A stretch of DNA of 64,000 nt, taken from Mycobacterium uberis. GTDB taxonomy: Bacteria > Actinomycetota > Actinomycetes > Mycobacteriales > Mycobacteriaceae. The stretch is from positions 41 to 64,040 of the forward strand of contig NZ_QAYL01000012.1 in the NCBI RefSeq assembly GCF_003408705.1. The letters are read 5' to 3'. Positions 39,664 to 50,639 of the stretch are shown here, in pieces; the stretch's first letter is position 1; each line of letters opens with the position of its first letter. Below the pieces are notes generated by a model, which saw nothing but the letters and a program-made list of their open reading frames with translations, searched no databases and had not been told where the DNA came from. A program made the translations under genes and the position numbers.

Positions 39664-40534
39664 AACTGGTCCACCGACGGAAGTGCAAATGCTGAATGGC
39701 GGTGACGCCGAGCAGAATGACGAACAGTAAAACCGCCATAACCGATGCTCGCCCGATAGTTGCGGAGTCAAACGCCTCGGCATAGATGCGGTGCGCTACC
39801 AGGTCGGTGTGGCCATACGGCCCCCCGTCGGTCAGCGCATAAACGGTGTCGAAGGTCTGTGCTGTGCTGACGATTCCGGTAATCAACACAAAAAACATCG
39901 TCGGCCGCAGCATCGGCAGGGTGATATGCCAGAACTGCTGCCAGGCATCGGCACCGTCGGTGCGCGCGGCCGCGTGGATATTATCTGGGATAGCTAGCAG
40001 TCCGGCGAGGAACAATAACGAGACATAGCCGACATTAGCCCAAACGACGACCGCTGAAACGACCGGTAGTGCAAGGCTGGGATCGGAGAGCCATTCGATG
40101 CGATGTCCCAGGACCGTGCTGACTGCGCCGTCGGTGGGAGCAAGGATCCATCGCCACAACACCGCGATTGCCGACGGAGCGCAGATCCAAGGCAGTGTAT
40201 ATAGTGTGCGAAACACGCCGGTGCCCGGAAGTTGGCGGGCCAATATTGTCGCGGTCAGCAGGCCGAGTACTGTCTGAGTGGGTACCACGATCGCTACGAA
40301 TACGGCCGTGACAATTAGTGAATTAGCGAAGTCACCGTCAGCCAGCACCGACTGCCAGTTGGCAAGACCGACGTAATGTAAAGGCCCCAGCAAGTCCCAC
40401 CGGAACATGCTCAGCCACAGCGCCAGGATGATTGGTAGCAATAGGAAGACTGCCACACCAAGCAGACTGGGTGCCAGCAGGACGTAGGCCAATGCGATGG
40501 GTCGAGGTTGACTGCTTGCTACAGCTCGGGTCAT
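39650..40534 (-). CDS. uspA: Sugar ABC importer permease UspA
   Basis: Intact permease of 294 residues, MalF-type partner of UspB. Helices include LLAPSLLGVAVFLLLPIIL and VAIVVPTQTVLGLLTATIL; the ATPase-contact loop reads HAAARTDGADAWQQFWHITL followed by PMLRPTMFF. First gene of the operon. The upstream DNA holds a copy of the short interspersed repeat also found before the DUF3710 gene. The ATPase must come from elsewhere; mycobacteria use shared CUT1 ATPases such as SugC or UgpC-like proteins. Confidence 0.92.
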   Translation of the reverse strand: MTRAVASSQPRPIALAYVLLAPSLLGVAVFLLLPIILALWLSMFRWDLLGPLHYVGLANWQSVLADGDFANSLIVTAVFVAIVVPTQTVLGLLTATILARQLPGTGVFRTLYTLPWICAPSAIAVLWRWILAPTDGAVSTVLGHRIEWLSDPSLALPVVSAVVVWANVGYVSLLFLAGLLAIPDNIHAAARTDGADAWQQFWHITLPMLRPTMFFVLITGIVSTAQTFDTVYALTDGGPYGHTDLVAHRIYAEAFDSATIGRASVMAVLLFVILLGVTAIQHLHFRRWTSYELT

Positions 40535-40544
40535 GTGCGTCGCT

Positions 40545-40580
40545 CTTCACTCAATTGCTTCGCTCTGCATCGTCGCCGGT
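40545..40580 (-). repeat. Short interspersed mycobacterial repeat upstream of uspA
   Basis: Minus strand: CGGCGACGATGCAGAGCGAA then GCAATTGAGTGAAGAGCG. It shares the core GACGATGCAGAGCGAAGC with the element before the DUF3710 gene (10670-10711); there the copy ends in a purine-rich ribosome binding site, here that part reads GAGTGAAGAG. Confidence 0.6.
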
Positions 40581-40655
40581 ACGGGTCATGGAGATATTAA
40601 AGCGGGCGCAAATGGGCTGTCGTTACGGTGTGTCCGTGATATCAACCTGGGGTTG

Positions 40656-42134
40656 ATGCCTGACTTCTTGGATCTGCCGCGCTAGAAGTTGGCCGAAGCC
40701 GCATTGTCGGCGGCCACTGCGGCCGGGGTCAGCTATACCAACCTGCGCATTCACCGTCTCTACGCTGAGATCATTACGTTCCGTGACGGCGAGTTGGAGA
40801 TCGCGGTGGCTAGTCGTGGGCGATACGGGTAATCGCGGACGGCTTCTGGGGGTTCGCGCCTCGCATCCCGAGTTGACGTCCTTCGTGGCAGTCGGCACCG
40901 CGCGCCACGTAGTACGGGTGGTCACCACGTTCGCGGCGCTCAACAGCGAGCATGTCGAGCTTGCGCCCGAGCCAGTCTACGCTAACGTTAGTTGGGTGTC
41001 GACTTATCGGATCGACTCGTTCAGCATCTCTGCGGTGGACAAGCTTGCTGTGTTCGAGGAGTTTTCTTGGCGGTTGTTTGATGCTGATGGTATTGACTGC
41101 GTGGTCGGCTGGTTTGCTGGTAGTCAAAGAGGAGTTATTCTCCGATTGTAAATAGCACAACGATGGGTGCGGGTAATGCCCTCCTTGGAGGCGGTGACGG
41201 TGGACGCTGCGGCGGGCGGTTTGGATTCGATGCGCACGCTGGTGTCGCTGACGGCCCGGGGCTGGAAAGCGCTAGCTGACGATGAACTGTGGAACTAGAC
41301 CGACGAGCTCACGCAGCTGTCGTCGTTGTTGGCTGCAAAGGCCAAGTCATCCCGCGTGACCCCAGGGCCTAAGGGCTTTAGTGATCGACCCAGCCAGCCT
41401 GTTGCTGGCTATTCACGAATCCGTATGCCATGTAATCGAATCCAATTGTACTATTGGCTATAAGGCCGCTTAGGCTGAAATTTGGTGCGCTATACCCGAC
41501 AAACTGGGAACTATGCAATATAGCTCGCCGGTGATGAAAGTTACAACCGACCATACGGTCGAGTTCTGCCTAGTCAGCTTCAGTTACGACGATGGTAGCG
41601 TGACTGCGTAGTGCTGGGACCTGGTGCGTGATGGGGTGTTCGTTGGCTATTAGTTCGAACGAGTCTTCGCCGCACGGCTGGGGCAGTCGCACTCAAATGG
41701 ATGCTCGTCTGTCGATTCATCACATCACGTGCCGATTCAGTGGATGGTCAATGTATCGCTGCAGCCCGGCCCCGACAAGATTACTATCGCTGACCTGATC
41801 GCTTGGGTTAGTGACGGCATCTATATCGTCGGCGACAAGTCATGGTCGATTGATATGCAGCGCTATAACTTTCATTTCACCGTACAGCGGTTCTTCTATA
41901 TCTGAGATGGTCGGTTAGATAGTCAGCTACGCGACGTTGCGTATCAGGCCACCACTACCGATTTCTGGAATTACTATGGAAACCGTGGACGGCTCGTCGA
42001 CCTGGCTGTTTGCCAGCGCATTCAATTGCGGACAGGTCCAGCCTGGCTAGGTGGCTATCGTGAACCACGGTTGTCCGTCTGCGCTATTCCGAGACGTTGA
42101 CGTACTCAACATTCGTACCGAGGGTGGCCGATGA
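40656..42134 (+). pseudogene. tldD: TldD metalloprotease-family remnant (Rv2315c-like)
   Basis: Decayed subunit of the TldD/TldE peptidase. From the ATG at 40656: MPDFLDLPR then a stop, LAEAALSAATAAGVSYTNLR, IHRLYAEIITFRDGELEIAV, VELAPEPVYANVSWVSTYRI, MEAVTVDAAAGGLDSMRTLV, the metal-site helix LLLAIHESVCHVIESN (HExxxH retained), DKLGTMQYSSPVMKVTTDHT, GDKSWSIDMQRYNFHFTVQR and the end ALFRDVDVLNIRTEGGR. About a dozen stops and frameshifts. Its stop overlaps the pmbA start, as in an operon. Matches Rv2315c along its whole length. Confidence 0.9.
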
Positions 42135-43512
42135 TCACTGTGCAGCATGTCGTCAATCTTGTTCTAGACCAGGCCGGGTGCAATCTGACCGGGCTGAAGA
42201 GACCATGGTGATGGTTACTGGCCGTGTCAAAGCGACCTTGCGCTGGATGGGCAATTCGATCGCTACCAATGCAGTTTTGGTCAATCAAAGCGTGGCTGTT
42301 ATTTTGTCTGTACATCAAGATGATATCGTTTCCGCTGGTACGGTGGTATCGGCAGAAGTGAATCCACTAGTGATTCCCGAGTTGGTGGCTGCATCTCAAG
42401 AGACGTTCCGATCTGCACCAGAGGCCGGCGATGTTGCGTCACTGTTGGCCGGTGTCGGGGCGCCCGACGATTGGGATGCTTGTGGTGTCTGGAACCGGAG
42501 CTGAAGTATTCCCCGATGTCACCAGCTCATTGAGCCGGGAGTTCCGCGACACCGACATTGTTGTACGGCTATGCGCATCACAGTGGCTTGACGACGTTCT
42601 TGGCGTCGTCTACGGGGCTGCGCCGCCGCTATACCCAGCACACCGAGGCAATTGAGATCAACGCCAAACAGGGCGACACGACTGCTTGGCTGGGTGTTGG
42701 CTCGCACGATTTCGTATACGTGTCAACCGATCTTTTGCTCGAGCAGCTGTCGACTAGATTCGGGTGGACACAGCGTAATGTTGAGCCGCCCGTGGGACGA
42801 TACGAGAAGATCATGCCACTACCGATGGTAGCCGATATGATGATGTATCTGGCATGGTCGATGGCCGGCTGGGGTACACAGGAGGGCCGGACCGCGTTGT
42901 CGGTGTCCGGCGGTGGGACCTGAGTGGGGGAGCGGCTCACCGACTTGCCACTGACGTTGTTTTCTGGCCCTTTCGCCGCAGGAGTGGGGTGCATGTCGTT
43001 TGTCGTGGTGGGCAATTCCTCAGAGAGGATGTCGGTGTTTGAAAACGGGATGGAAATCGGTCAGGTGGAATGGAGCCACGACGGGGTGATCAACACGCTG
43101 GCCTATCCGCGGGCTACGATGGCCAAGTTCAATGCCCCGGCCGTGGTCGCTGCCGACAACACCTGATTATGACGGTTGGATCGACCGATATTGTCGACAT
43201 GATCACAGCTACCGAGCGTGGCTTGCTACTGACCACTCTGTGGTGCATCTGCGAGGGGGATCCGACCACGTTGTTACTCACCGGGTTTTACTCGCCGGCG
43301 GTGTGTACCTCATCAAGGACAGCGAAGTAACCTCAGCGGCTAACAACTTCCGGTTCAACGAAAGCTCGCTGGATGTGCTGCGATAATCTACACAGGCCAG
43401 CGTCAGTGAGATGGCTCTGCCTCAAGAATAGCGGAACTGGTCCACCCAGGCGGCGGTGCCTTTGTTACGGATGTCTGACTTCCACATGTTATCGGTGAGC
43501 TGAGTGCAATAG
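42131..43512 (+). pseudogene. pmbA: PmbA (TldE) family remnant (Rv2314c-like)
   Basis: Partner of TldD, also decayed. MITVQHVVNLVLDQAGC at the overlapping start, VKATLRWMGNSIATNAVLVN, VVSAEVNPLVIPELVAASQE, VSGTGAEVFPDVTSSLSREF, YGYAHHSGLTTFLASSTGLR, EINAKQGDTTAWLGVGSHDF, AWSMAGWGTQEGRTALSVSG, GERLTDLPLTLFSGPFAAGV, YLIKDSEVTSAANNFRFNES and the tail SDFHMLSVS. Frames switch repeatedly with stops after GGT, DNT and VLR. In other bacteria TldD/E trims modified peptides. Confidence 0.9.
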
Positions 43513-43689
43513 TAGCCGATTACCGAGCGGGTTGCGAAAGTACTGAGCTTGACGCCGGAAGTTCCGAGACGCTCGATGATGACATCGAGCGTCTCGAGAC
43601 CACAATAACTGTGTAAAAGCCTGACTGCGGTATGTGGATCCGTTAGTTTGGACACCGCCGCACCTCGTCGCCGACGATGCCGCCGAGGT

Positions 43690-45163
43690 GCGCGTTAGTT
43701 TTCGTTACCGAGGCCGTCGAGCTAACTTTTGATATCTGCTGGATGTCGCCCGGTCAGACCGTGTTACGCAACAAACCGGACGTCCATTTGTTGATCTCCC
43801 GGTGGGCGTTCATCGTGCTGCCAGGTAGGCTGTCCTTTACGCAGGGTAGCGAGCGGTTATCGGTACGGAAATGTACAAGGTAAACGGTGTCGCCGGCGTT
43901 GAGCAAGGCGTCGCGGCCCGGGTACAGCTGGACTGGCAAATTGTCCCGGATAATCGCGACGACATCAGTTTGCGTTGACAGCTCGAATATTTTCAGCCCA
44001 TCGAGTTCGTTGCTGACTTGCACATGCATTTCTCCTATCAAATAAAGAACGGTTTCCAACCGAAACAATCTCCAGCATTTGCAGTGCCAGCGCGGCGTCA
44101 ATAAACTACGGTAAGGCTAATTCTGCAGTAGAACGAATGTCTTTGGAACCGAACCGCTGCGCTATCGCGGAGTCGAGGTCGTAGACCCGCGGCACTAGCG
44201 GGATGCCGCTCTGCCGGCTGGTGGCGGTTTCCACTTTGGTAGCTCAGCATTTCACGAAGTACGACCCCGATGTTGAACATGCTGTCTCGGGTCAGCACCG
44301 TTATGGCACTGGTTTGGTCGACGCAGGCCGCTTCTAAATGTCTGGCGTAAAGGGGCGTCCCCGAAGATCGCCGGTACGTCGAGTTGGTCCATTGTTGACA
44401 GGAAGCGGTTGTTTATATCGCGCTTGATCACCACTACGTCGTATCGAGCTGCGGTCAGACCAGTGACGACGTGGATGCCAAGCGCGTTCAGTCCGACGGC
44501 GATAATGTGATTGCGCAAATGTTACGTTCGCAGATGTCCGCTCGACCAGACGAATCGACGCGACAACAGCACGTTGGCGACAAAAGCGACAAGCAGTGCG
44601 GTGGTGGTTACGCCACCCAACATCAACGTGACGGCGTACATCCGTAGCCAGATAGGCTGCTGGGCAAAGCTGCAGTTACCGTAACCGACCATCGTGATCG
44701 TCTCGTTGATGAAGTAGAATACGTCCACTCACGAAATCCCGGGGTGTTTATAGCGAAAGCGCGACAATGTCGTTGAGCCGAGCATTAAGGCACCTAGGGT
44801 GGCAAGTACGGGATAGAATGCAGGATTGATTTCGCTGTATATGGTGTGTGCAGCGTCCAATGCTTGGTACAGTTGAGAGTGATGCGAACGTGTTTTCGCC
44901 TGGTGCGGAGCCCTGATGTCACAGTGGTCTACCTCGTCGGTGGTGTCGACCATCGCCGTAAAGTAACCGGCGTGCATCTGCACGTCTTGTCTCAGGCATG
45001 CCTCAACGACCGCCGACGTCGTGAGGGCGGCGAGGTCAAGTATCGCACTGGGTCCATCGCCGTCGGCTACCGTTTCATGTAGTACCTCGCTGGCCAACGA
45101 CGTCACAACACGAATATCCGGATCGGTTTTCCTCGTGAAAAAATAGATTGCGATATTAGTCAC
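43690..45163 (-). pseudogene. Potassium channel with RCK (TrkA-N/TrkA-C) domains, remnant
   Basis: Minus-strand remnant in four pieces. First (44729-45163): EVLHETVADGDGPSAILDLA and two membrane helices near FYPVLATLGALMLGSTTL. Second: pore region FYFINETITMVGYGNCSFAQ, where the selectivity filter TVGYGD appears as MVGYGN, then LMLGGVTTTALLVAFVANVL. Third: NAD-binding HIIAVGLNALGIHVVTGLTA with VVVIKRDINNRFLS and VPAIFGDAPLRQTF. Fourth: TrkA-C block LDGLKIFELSTQTDVVAIIR and ALLNAGDTVYLV. Frameshifts separate pieces. Not part of the M. tuberculosis gene order that I remember. Confidence 0.8.
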
Positions 45164-45782
45164 GTTGTCGCCACTAATATGATAACATGCTGATGCATAA
45201 TTTTGGCCCCTGCGTGGAACATCAATCTAAACAATTTTGCTCAGACTTTTCCAGTATAAAGTCGGTCTAAACTAGTTTTATAGCAATACTTTTCTACATC
45301 TGGAATAAGAAGTTGCTGTGTTTACGGTTATGTTAATTTATAAACTTGGGCAACCGTATATATTAACCGATACCAGTAATAGAGTTACCCATGCCGTACA
45401 GCCATATTCTGATCATATTATTGTACGGCAGTAAATTCTACTATACCGCAATACAAACAGAGCTTGCAATTGGTTGCCATACAAATCAACCACGTTGGTA
45501 CTATACCATATATCGACCTGGTTGGTAGTCAAACATTTTGTTGTGCAAAATATTTACATGTTGTGCACATTGTCACTTCCGCTACTAAGAACTGGGCTTT
45601 GTTACATAGATATTAGCTTAGCTTGAGAAGATACCAACAACATCCTGTTTCTAGCCACTCTGCAGACCGACGAAGTGAGCTAAGGTTATAGGTTCTAACC
45701 GAACTCTATGTACCAAAAAAGGAACATTGATTCTTGACAACAACTTTGGCTGAAAAATAGATGATATGGTTGTTTTTTCGAT
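45164..45782. other. AT-rich stretch without genes
   Basis: About 620 bases, clearly richer in A and T than the rest of the window, full of stops in all frames. No tRNA, repeat or insertion-sequence end is visible. Probably very old decayed DNA between two dead transport genes. Confidence 0.6.
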
Positions 45783-46985
45783 GTGTGTAAACGCGGCGCG
45801 TTCGGAAAACCGTTGATCACCGACCAGTTGCGGTGCGAACGATTTTCGAATCCTGTTGTCTTCAATGTCCTTTCGCCGGATATGATTTCCACGACGACTT
45901 ACGGCTCTGAACAGGTTATGATTGAGTTGCCGTTGACCGTTGGGATGGCCACGTTCGTTTTACTGCTTCCAGTCACCGGTGTCATGCTGGCTGATTCTGG
46001 TGTTGGTGGCCGCGTCGTATTGACAAATTATCAAGGTCTATACACCGGTCCGACGTGTCATATGTGTTCGCACGGGATAATCTTGATACTCAGATGTTGC
46101 ATATTGCCGTGGTGACGTTGTTGATCGATTACGTGGTCACTGTCGCGTGCAGCCGATGGTAGAGACAGTGGCAGTAGTTTCGGCTATGCCAGTGCCGGGT
46201 TCCTATAACCTGGAAATCATGGTGGTCGTGGTTTTGCCGATGTTTCTGGCCAATCTGTGTGGATTGCGAGAGGTCAGAGTGCCTTTGTGTTGCCGGCTTA
46301 CGTCTTTTAGCCGTGGTCGCCGCTGATTGTAGTAGTTGGCCTTGTTCGTGAATTAGTTTGAAGTTTAACGAAATACGTTATACAATAAATTGTTTCGGTG
46401 GTTCCGGTTCATCAAGGTAGTGGTTTGGTTATAGGCGCGGTAGTGCTGGCCATGGTGACTTGCATTCTCGCTTTTACTGGCGGGTGTGGCCTGACTGTCG
46501 CATACTACCGACTCTACATCCTATGGCGAGAGATATCCGTCGATATTACCCGAGTGGTCTTTGAGGCATAGTGTTATGAGTAAAACCTTGTACTTTTGGT
46601 ATGGATGTCGACAGCAGCCATCCTTTTTGCCGGTTGCAATACGAGTTGCAATGGTTTTCTCGCATTGGCCAGTTTTGTTGCCGAAGACCGTTTTCTGCCG
46701 CGTTCGTTGATGAAGCGCGGTCATCGTCTTGTTTTTATTAACTGTATTCTGATGCTCACCGTGTTGTCTTTAGCGTTGCTGGTCGTCACCGGAGGCGCGG
46801 TCAATGCACTGGTACTGTTTTATGCGATCGGCGTGTTCACCGAGTTAGTATATGGCCGGCTACGGAATGGCAAAACACCATTTGGCCCGCCGCGGAACGG
46901 GTTTACGGTACAAGCTGGTGGCTGACTGGCCGGCGATCGTGTCGTGATTAAAGGTTTATGGTTGTCTTGATGAAGGATGACATCA
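45783..46985 (+). pseudogene. Second KimA-like potassium importer, remnant
   Basis: Same family as the intact gene at 4714-6717. Blocks: GKPLITDQLRCERFSNPVVF, VLSPDMISTTTYGSEQVMIE (family SSDAISSxAYxxEE), MATFVLLLPVTGVML, LLIDYVVTVA (family LLVDYxLTVAVS), NTSCNGFLALASFVAEDRFL then PRSLMKRGHRLVFINCIL (family ANTxFxxFPxLxxxLA and RGDRLxFSNGI), ALLVVTGGAVNALVLFYAIG and a final MAKHHLARRGTGLRYKLVA. Long deletions, many frameshifts, AT drift. It sits back-to-back with the dead RCK channel. Confidence 0.75.
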
Positions 46986-48767
46986 AGATCATTTGTGCTT
47001 TGCGCCAATTGGATTCGTGACTGTGGGAGGTAAATAAACCGTCACTGAATATGGAGAATAATCTGTGAAGTGATGGACCAATACGCTTTTCCCAACGGGG
47101 CTCGTCGTTGACATCGTTAATGAGGGCGGCTTCGGCGGTAAAGACGACTGACTGGGGCGGTGCTCTGCATACTGGTGCGACTAAGTACTTTCGCTATAGA
47201 TGGCCGATCCTGCTGTCAGAAGGAAAAACCATCGCTGTGTGAGCTAGCCGACGCACGCTTTACCACTTAATTGCCTGCTCGCAGCTTTGAGTAGCATATC
47301 CAGAGTGATTCACGAACTGTACTAGCCATCAAATGATCTCGTCATAAGTGCACTTCTTTGCTACGACCTACGAGTAGTCTGCGATGTGGCTAACTCGTTG
47401 CTAAACGATCTACCGGGTCACCTAGTGAGCTTGAACTTTTTGAAGGTCTGTGGGGTACGTATATCAGACGTGTTAGTAATGTTGGACTTTAGCGGAAGCA
47501 CTTGGTCTCAGAAAGTCGGACGAGTCTCGTTGCTCGATTGATCAGGCCATTGAAAGCAAGCCAGCTTCCTGGTCTTCTTGGCAATGCTTTAGCTTTCAAT
47601 TCACATTTCTATAAACAGATAAAAATAACTTGGTGTAGAAAAGGGAGAACACCATGTAGATAACCAAAAATAATTCGTAGTTTTACGTTGTTCGCGGTAA
47701 AACTAGGTTGTCAGATTTCCCGAACGTACAGCAAACAGAGTTAAAGCGTATCTACCTGCTAGGTAATAGCTCTTAACGCTTGGTGGAGAACTTTATAGTG
47801 GAGCAATCATGAGTGTCTGTGACCTTGCTCTCGTTGTTTATGTTGCACTCAATATCGACGACGGCAATATGTGAAGCATCACCGAATTAACTACCTAACT
47901 TTCTCCGTCCGGTCCAGAACGTGGCGACAACTACCGCTACACCGATCAAGCTCGGAAAGTATTAATTGCTATGAAAACCGAGATCCACGACAACGTGGGC
48001 CAGCTCTGTGCCTCTGGTCTACGTGACCGTTGTGTTAGCCACTCCCCACAGTAAGCGACAGGTAGATGCAATTTCCATTGCAGAGGAGCAGTATTCTTCT
48101 GGTTTTCGGCGCATAGTCCAGCGCCACCAGGTAGAGGAACTTTAAATGTGACGGTCACGCAGGAGTAGTTTTTTTCTGGCTTTGATCGCCCTTGATACCG
48201 AGAACCTGGATACTCGATAATTTTAGTTAATAAATATGGTTTGGAGAATTGCGGTGTCGTAGAGGACCTTGACGTGCAACTGCTCTGACTTGCTAACGCG
48301 ACTGATCTGTTCGCTGGGTAAACGGTGACGGCTCGTGCCCTCATAGGCTATATATGTGATCGACAAAAGGTATTGTCGAATCAACAAACAAGACAAATCG
48401 TGCAAGCCACGTCCCTGTCCGGTAGCCGGATAATAATGGCTAAAGCCAGAGCTACCGAGCAACCTGAACGCACTCCATGTTCCCAAGGCATCACGGAGCA
48501 TCTAGCCGTGGACGAGTATCGCAGACCGTTCGATACGGCTTGCAATGTGGTGGGGCCACGGGTCTTGTATCATGTAGGCCTGCAGCAGGCCAGCGCGTCA
48601 TGCCAGGCGCTACTGTCTAAGGTCGTGCAGAAACACCGCTTGGATATGTAACAGCTGCTATTCCGTGTGACCGTTGCGTACAGTTGTGAAGCGATTCGGC
48701 TGGCGTAGTGGACATAGGCGCCGAAGATGTCGAGGACGGAGACTATATTTGCGGCTAGATAGGTTAA
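46986..48767. other. AT-rich decayed stretch before tRNA-Met
   Basis: Nearly 1.8 kb without a gene I can name. Several open frames of 60-130 codons occur on both strands (for example 47946-48344 minus, 48325-48651 plus), but their predicted proteins show no family pattern I recognise and codon use looks random. No repeat or RNA structure stands out. Confidence 0.5.
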
Positions 48768-48841
48768 GGGGCGGTAGCTCAGTTGGTTAGAGCCGCGGAC
48801 TCATAATCCGTTGGTCGCGGGTTCGAGCCCCGCCCGCCCCA
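48768..48841 (+). tRNA. metV: tRNA with anticodon CAT (tRNA-Met)
   Basis: Full cloverleaf of 74 bases: acceptor GGGGCGG pairs exactly with CCGCCCC, D-arm TAGCTCAGTTGGTTAGA, anticodon stem GCGGA/TCCGT with one mispair and loop CTCATAA, T-arm GCGGG-TTCGAGC-CCCGC, discriminator A. Anticodon CAT fits elongator tRNA-Met; a lysidine-modified tRNA-Ile cannot be excluded from sequence alone. I recall metV at this place in M. tuberculosis, next to an integrase fragment. Confidence 0.92.
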
Positions 48842-48879
48842 CTGTGCGGCAATACGTAGCTTCTCTAGTGTTGTGTGGT

Positions 48880-49075
48880 TTTGTTTTGTTTATTTTGGTG
48901 TTGTTGGTGAGTTGATGGATGTTGGTTTAAGTGGGGGTGATCTTGGTGAGGATTTCTTCGATGGTGGCGGTTTAGACGGAAGGGGTGGGTTTCGGCGTTC
49001 CAGTGCTCGATGTGGTCATGGATCTGTTTGGTGAGGACGTTGATTGAGGTGATGGTGCCTCGACGGATCGCTTGA
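48880..49075 (-). pseudogene. IS630-type transposase C-terminal fragment
   Basis: Minus strand, from 49075: QAIRRGTITSINVLTKQIHD, then HIEHWNAETHPFR, the characteristic end of IS630-family DDE transposases (RRG...L...I..WI..WN....PF), followed by a degenerate ILTKITP-like tail. Only about 60 codons remain and no inverted end is visible. It begins about 40 bases after the tRNA-Met gene, a typical landing zone for mobile DNA. Confidence 0.65.
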
Positions 49076-49690
49076 CAGGTGATGCTGGTGAGCAGAGCCA
49101 GGGTGCCAAAGCCACGTTACGCGTGCTAGCCGAGATTATGACCGATGCTCTGCAGTGGGCGCGGCAGCACCTGATTAGCGGGAAGCCCATGACGGCTTTC
49201 GGGACACACCGTCTCAGGTGGTACCGATCCGGGGGCTGGGGTATACCCAGCATCAACCTCACCGAACGCGGATATTCAAGGATCCGAATGGCGTTGACAC
49301 GCGGTAAGATGTCCTGTGCATTTTGATACTGACTAACGCTGCCGGTGCTGGCATCACTGCTGTGTTATCGGGCAGTCATTCAACTCGCCATTAGTATCAA
49401 CGCGATGGTGGCCTTTATTGCTAGGTTCACCGGGCAACGAAGCCTGGCGCAGCAAGCCCTGGGTGCGGATCCAATTGATTGTGGATAGTCCGTCACTCAT
49501 CGAGTCAAGGCGGTCGACTTCGCGGTTATTTTCAACAGTACCAACCTACCTGCCCTGCTGCACAATTAGTTGCCAGAGTGTTCTGGCAGTACCTGGACAG
49601 AGTTCGGTTGAGGTGGTCATCGGGCATCTAAACAACATCGCGACGGCTATCCTGGCACGAACGCCGCTCTAAGGAGAGTTGACTTGGTGA
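49076..49690. other. Gap without recognisable gene
   Basis: About 600 bases. A plus-strand frame at 49072-49326 is open but its product (for example LAEIMTDALQWARQHLISGK) is not one I can place, and its start overlaps the IS630 fragment. Nothing else is visible before the antiporter remnant. Confidence 0.4.
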
Positions 49691-50620
49691 CGTGCACGGA
49701 TTCGGCTTCAATACGTTGGCGCTGTTAATTGTTACGGACCTGGCCGGTCCGTTGCTGGCGTCACTGTCGCACCTGTGGATTCTGACGGTTGTCGGTGAGC
49801 TCATCGCCGGGTTGGTGCTCGACAAGATTGGTTTTGGTGTCGTCGATGACGCCAACTTAACTTTTCAGTTGTTCGCGAACATCGACTTCGTGCTGGTGAT
49901 GTTCGTCGTGGGCACTTATGCTCCGGTCCACGACCCCAAGATGTGTTTCGCCGTGCCTATGGTGTTGGTGTGCGGTTTTGGTCGGCGCCGACCACGCGGT
50001 GCTGAGTGGATTGGCGATCACCGTTTGCGCGGTAGTGATGTTTGCGTTGTTGCATGCGGGCGATCGCAGGGGCTGACGTCAGCGCATGCATGACTATTCC
50101 TAGAAGCAGCGGTTTGCCCTGGAACTGCGGACTAACCTGCTCGTGCTGTTCGGACTTTCAACACTGGCCGCCATCATCGATGTGTCAATCATGTTGGCGG
50201 GTTTCGGGTTGGGTTTGGTAATTGTGATAGTTGGCGAATCGCGGCAGTTAGCGCGTCGGTTGTTCGGCATCACCGAAGGATTCTTTAGCCCGCTGCTATT
50301 CGCCTGGCTCGGTGCATCGCTGCAAGTCTACTAGCTCAGTTCGCATTCGCAATTCATTATACTGGACGTAGGGCTGGGGCTTGGTGGTGCACTAATGCAT
50401 TGCGTGGCAGGGCTGTTCGGCCAGCTCGTGACACTTGCGGTGATGTTCGCCACGCAGCTGAGCGTGGCGATAACTGTGGCCACCATCAGCACCGAGCAGC
50501 ATTTCTATTACCGCAGGCGAACTATCGGCGTTGATTTTTGGTGCCTTGCTGACGATCACCTGCACATCGATCGCCGGTATGTTGATGGCGCGTGGCCAGA
50601 CTGTCGAAAAAGTGTGTAAG
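49691..50620 (+). pseudogene. Kef/CPA2-type cation-proton antiporter remnant
   Basis: Decayed membrane antiporter. GFGFNTLALLIVTDLAGPLL, LWILTVVGELIAGLVLDKIG (family VVGELLAGIxLGxxG), NIDFVLVMFVVGTYAPVHD, then after a gap LPWNCGLTCSCCS-type frames shifting to LFGLSTLAAIIDVSIMLAGF, LFGITEGFFSPLLFAWLGAS and VGLGLGGALMHCVAGLFGQL. The C-terminal regulatory part is missing. Frameshifts near 49960, 50090 and 50330. Such proteins exchange potassium or sodium for protons. Confidence 0.75.
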
Positions 50621-50639
50621 GCCGGCAAGTCCACCCAAG

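Noticed and set aside
43422-43655. 77-codon minus-strand frame after pmbA
   Set aside because: It overlaps the readable pmbA tail on the plus strand and shows no family pattern; treated as a shadow.
48325-48651. Plus-strand frame resembling an ANTAR or regulator domain
   Set aside because: The resemblance was weak and the expected conserved residues are missing.
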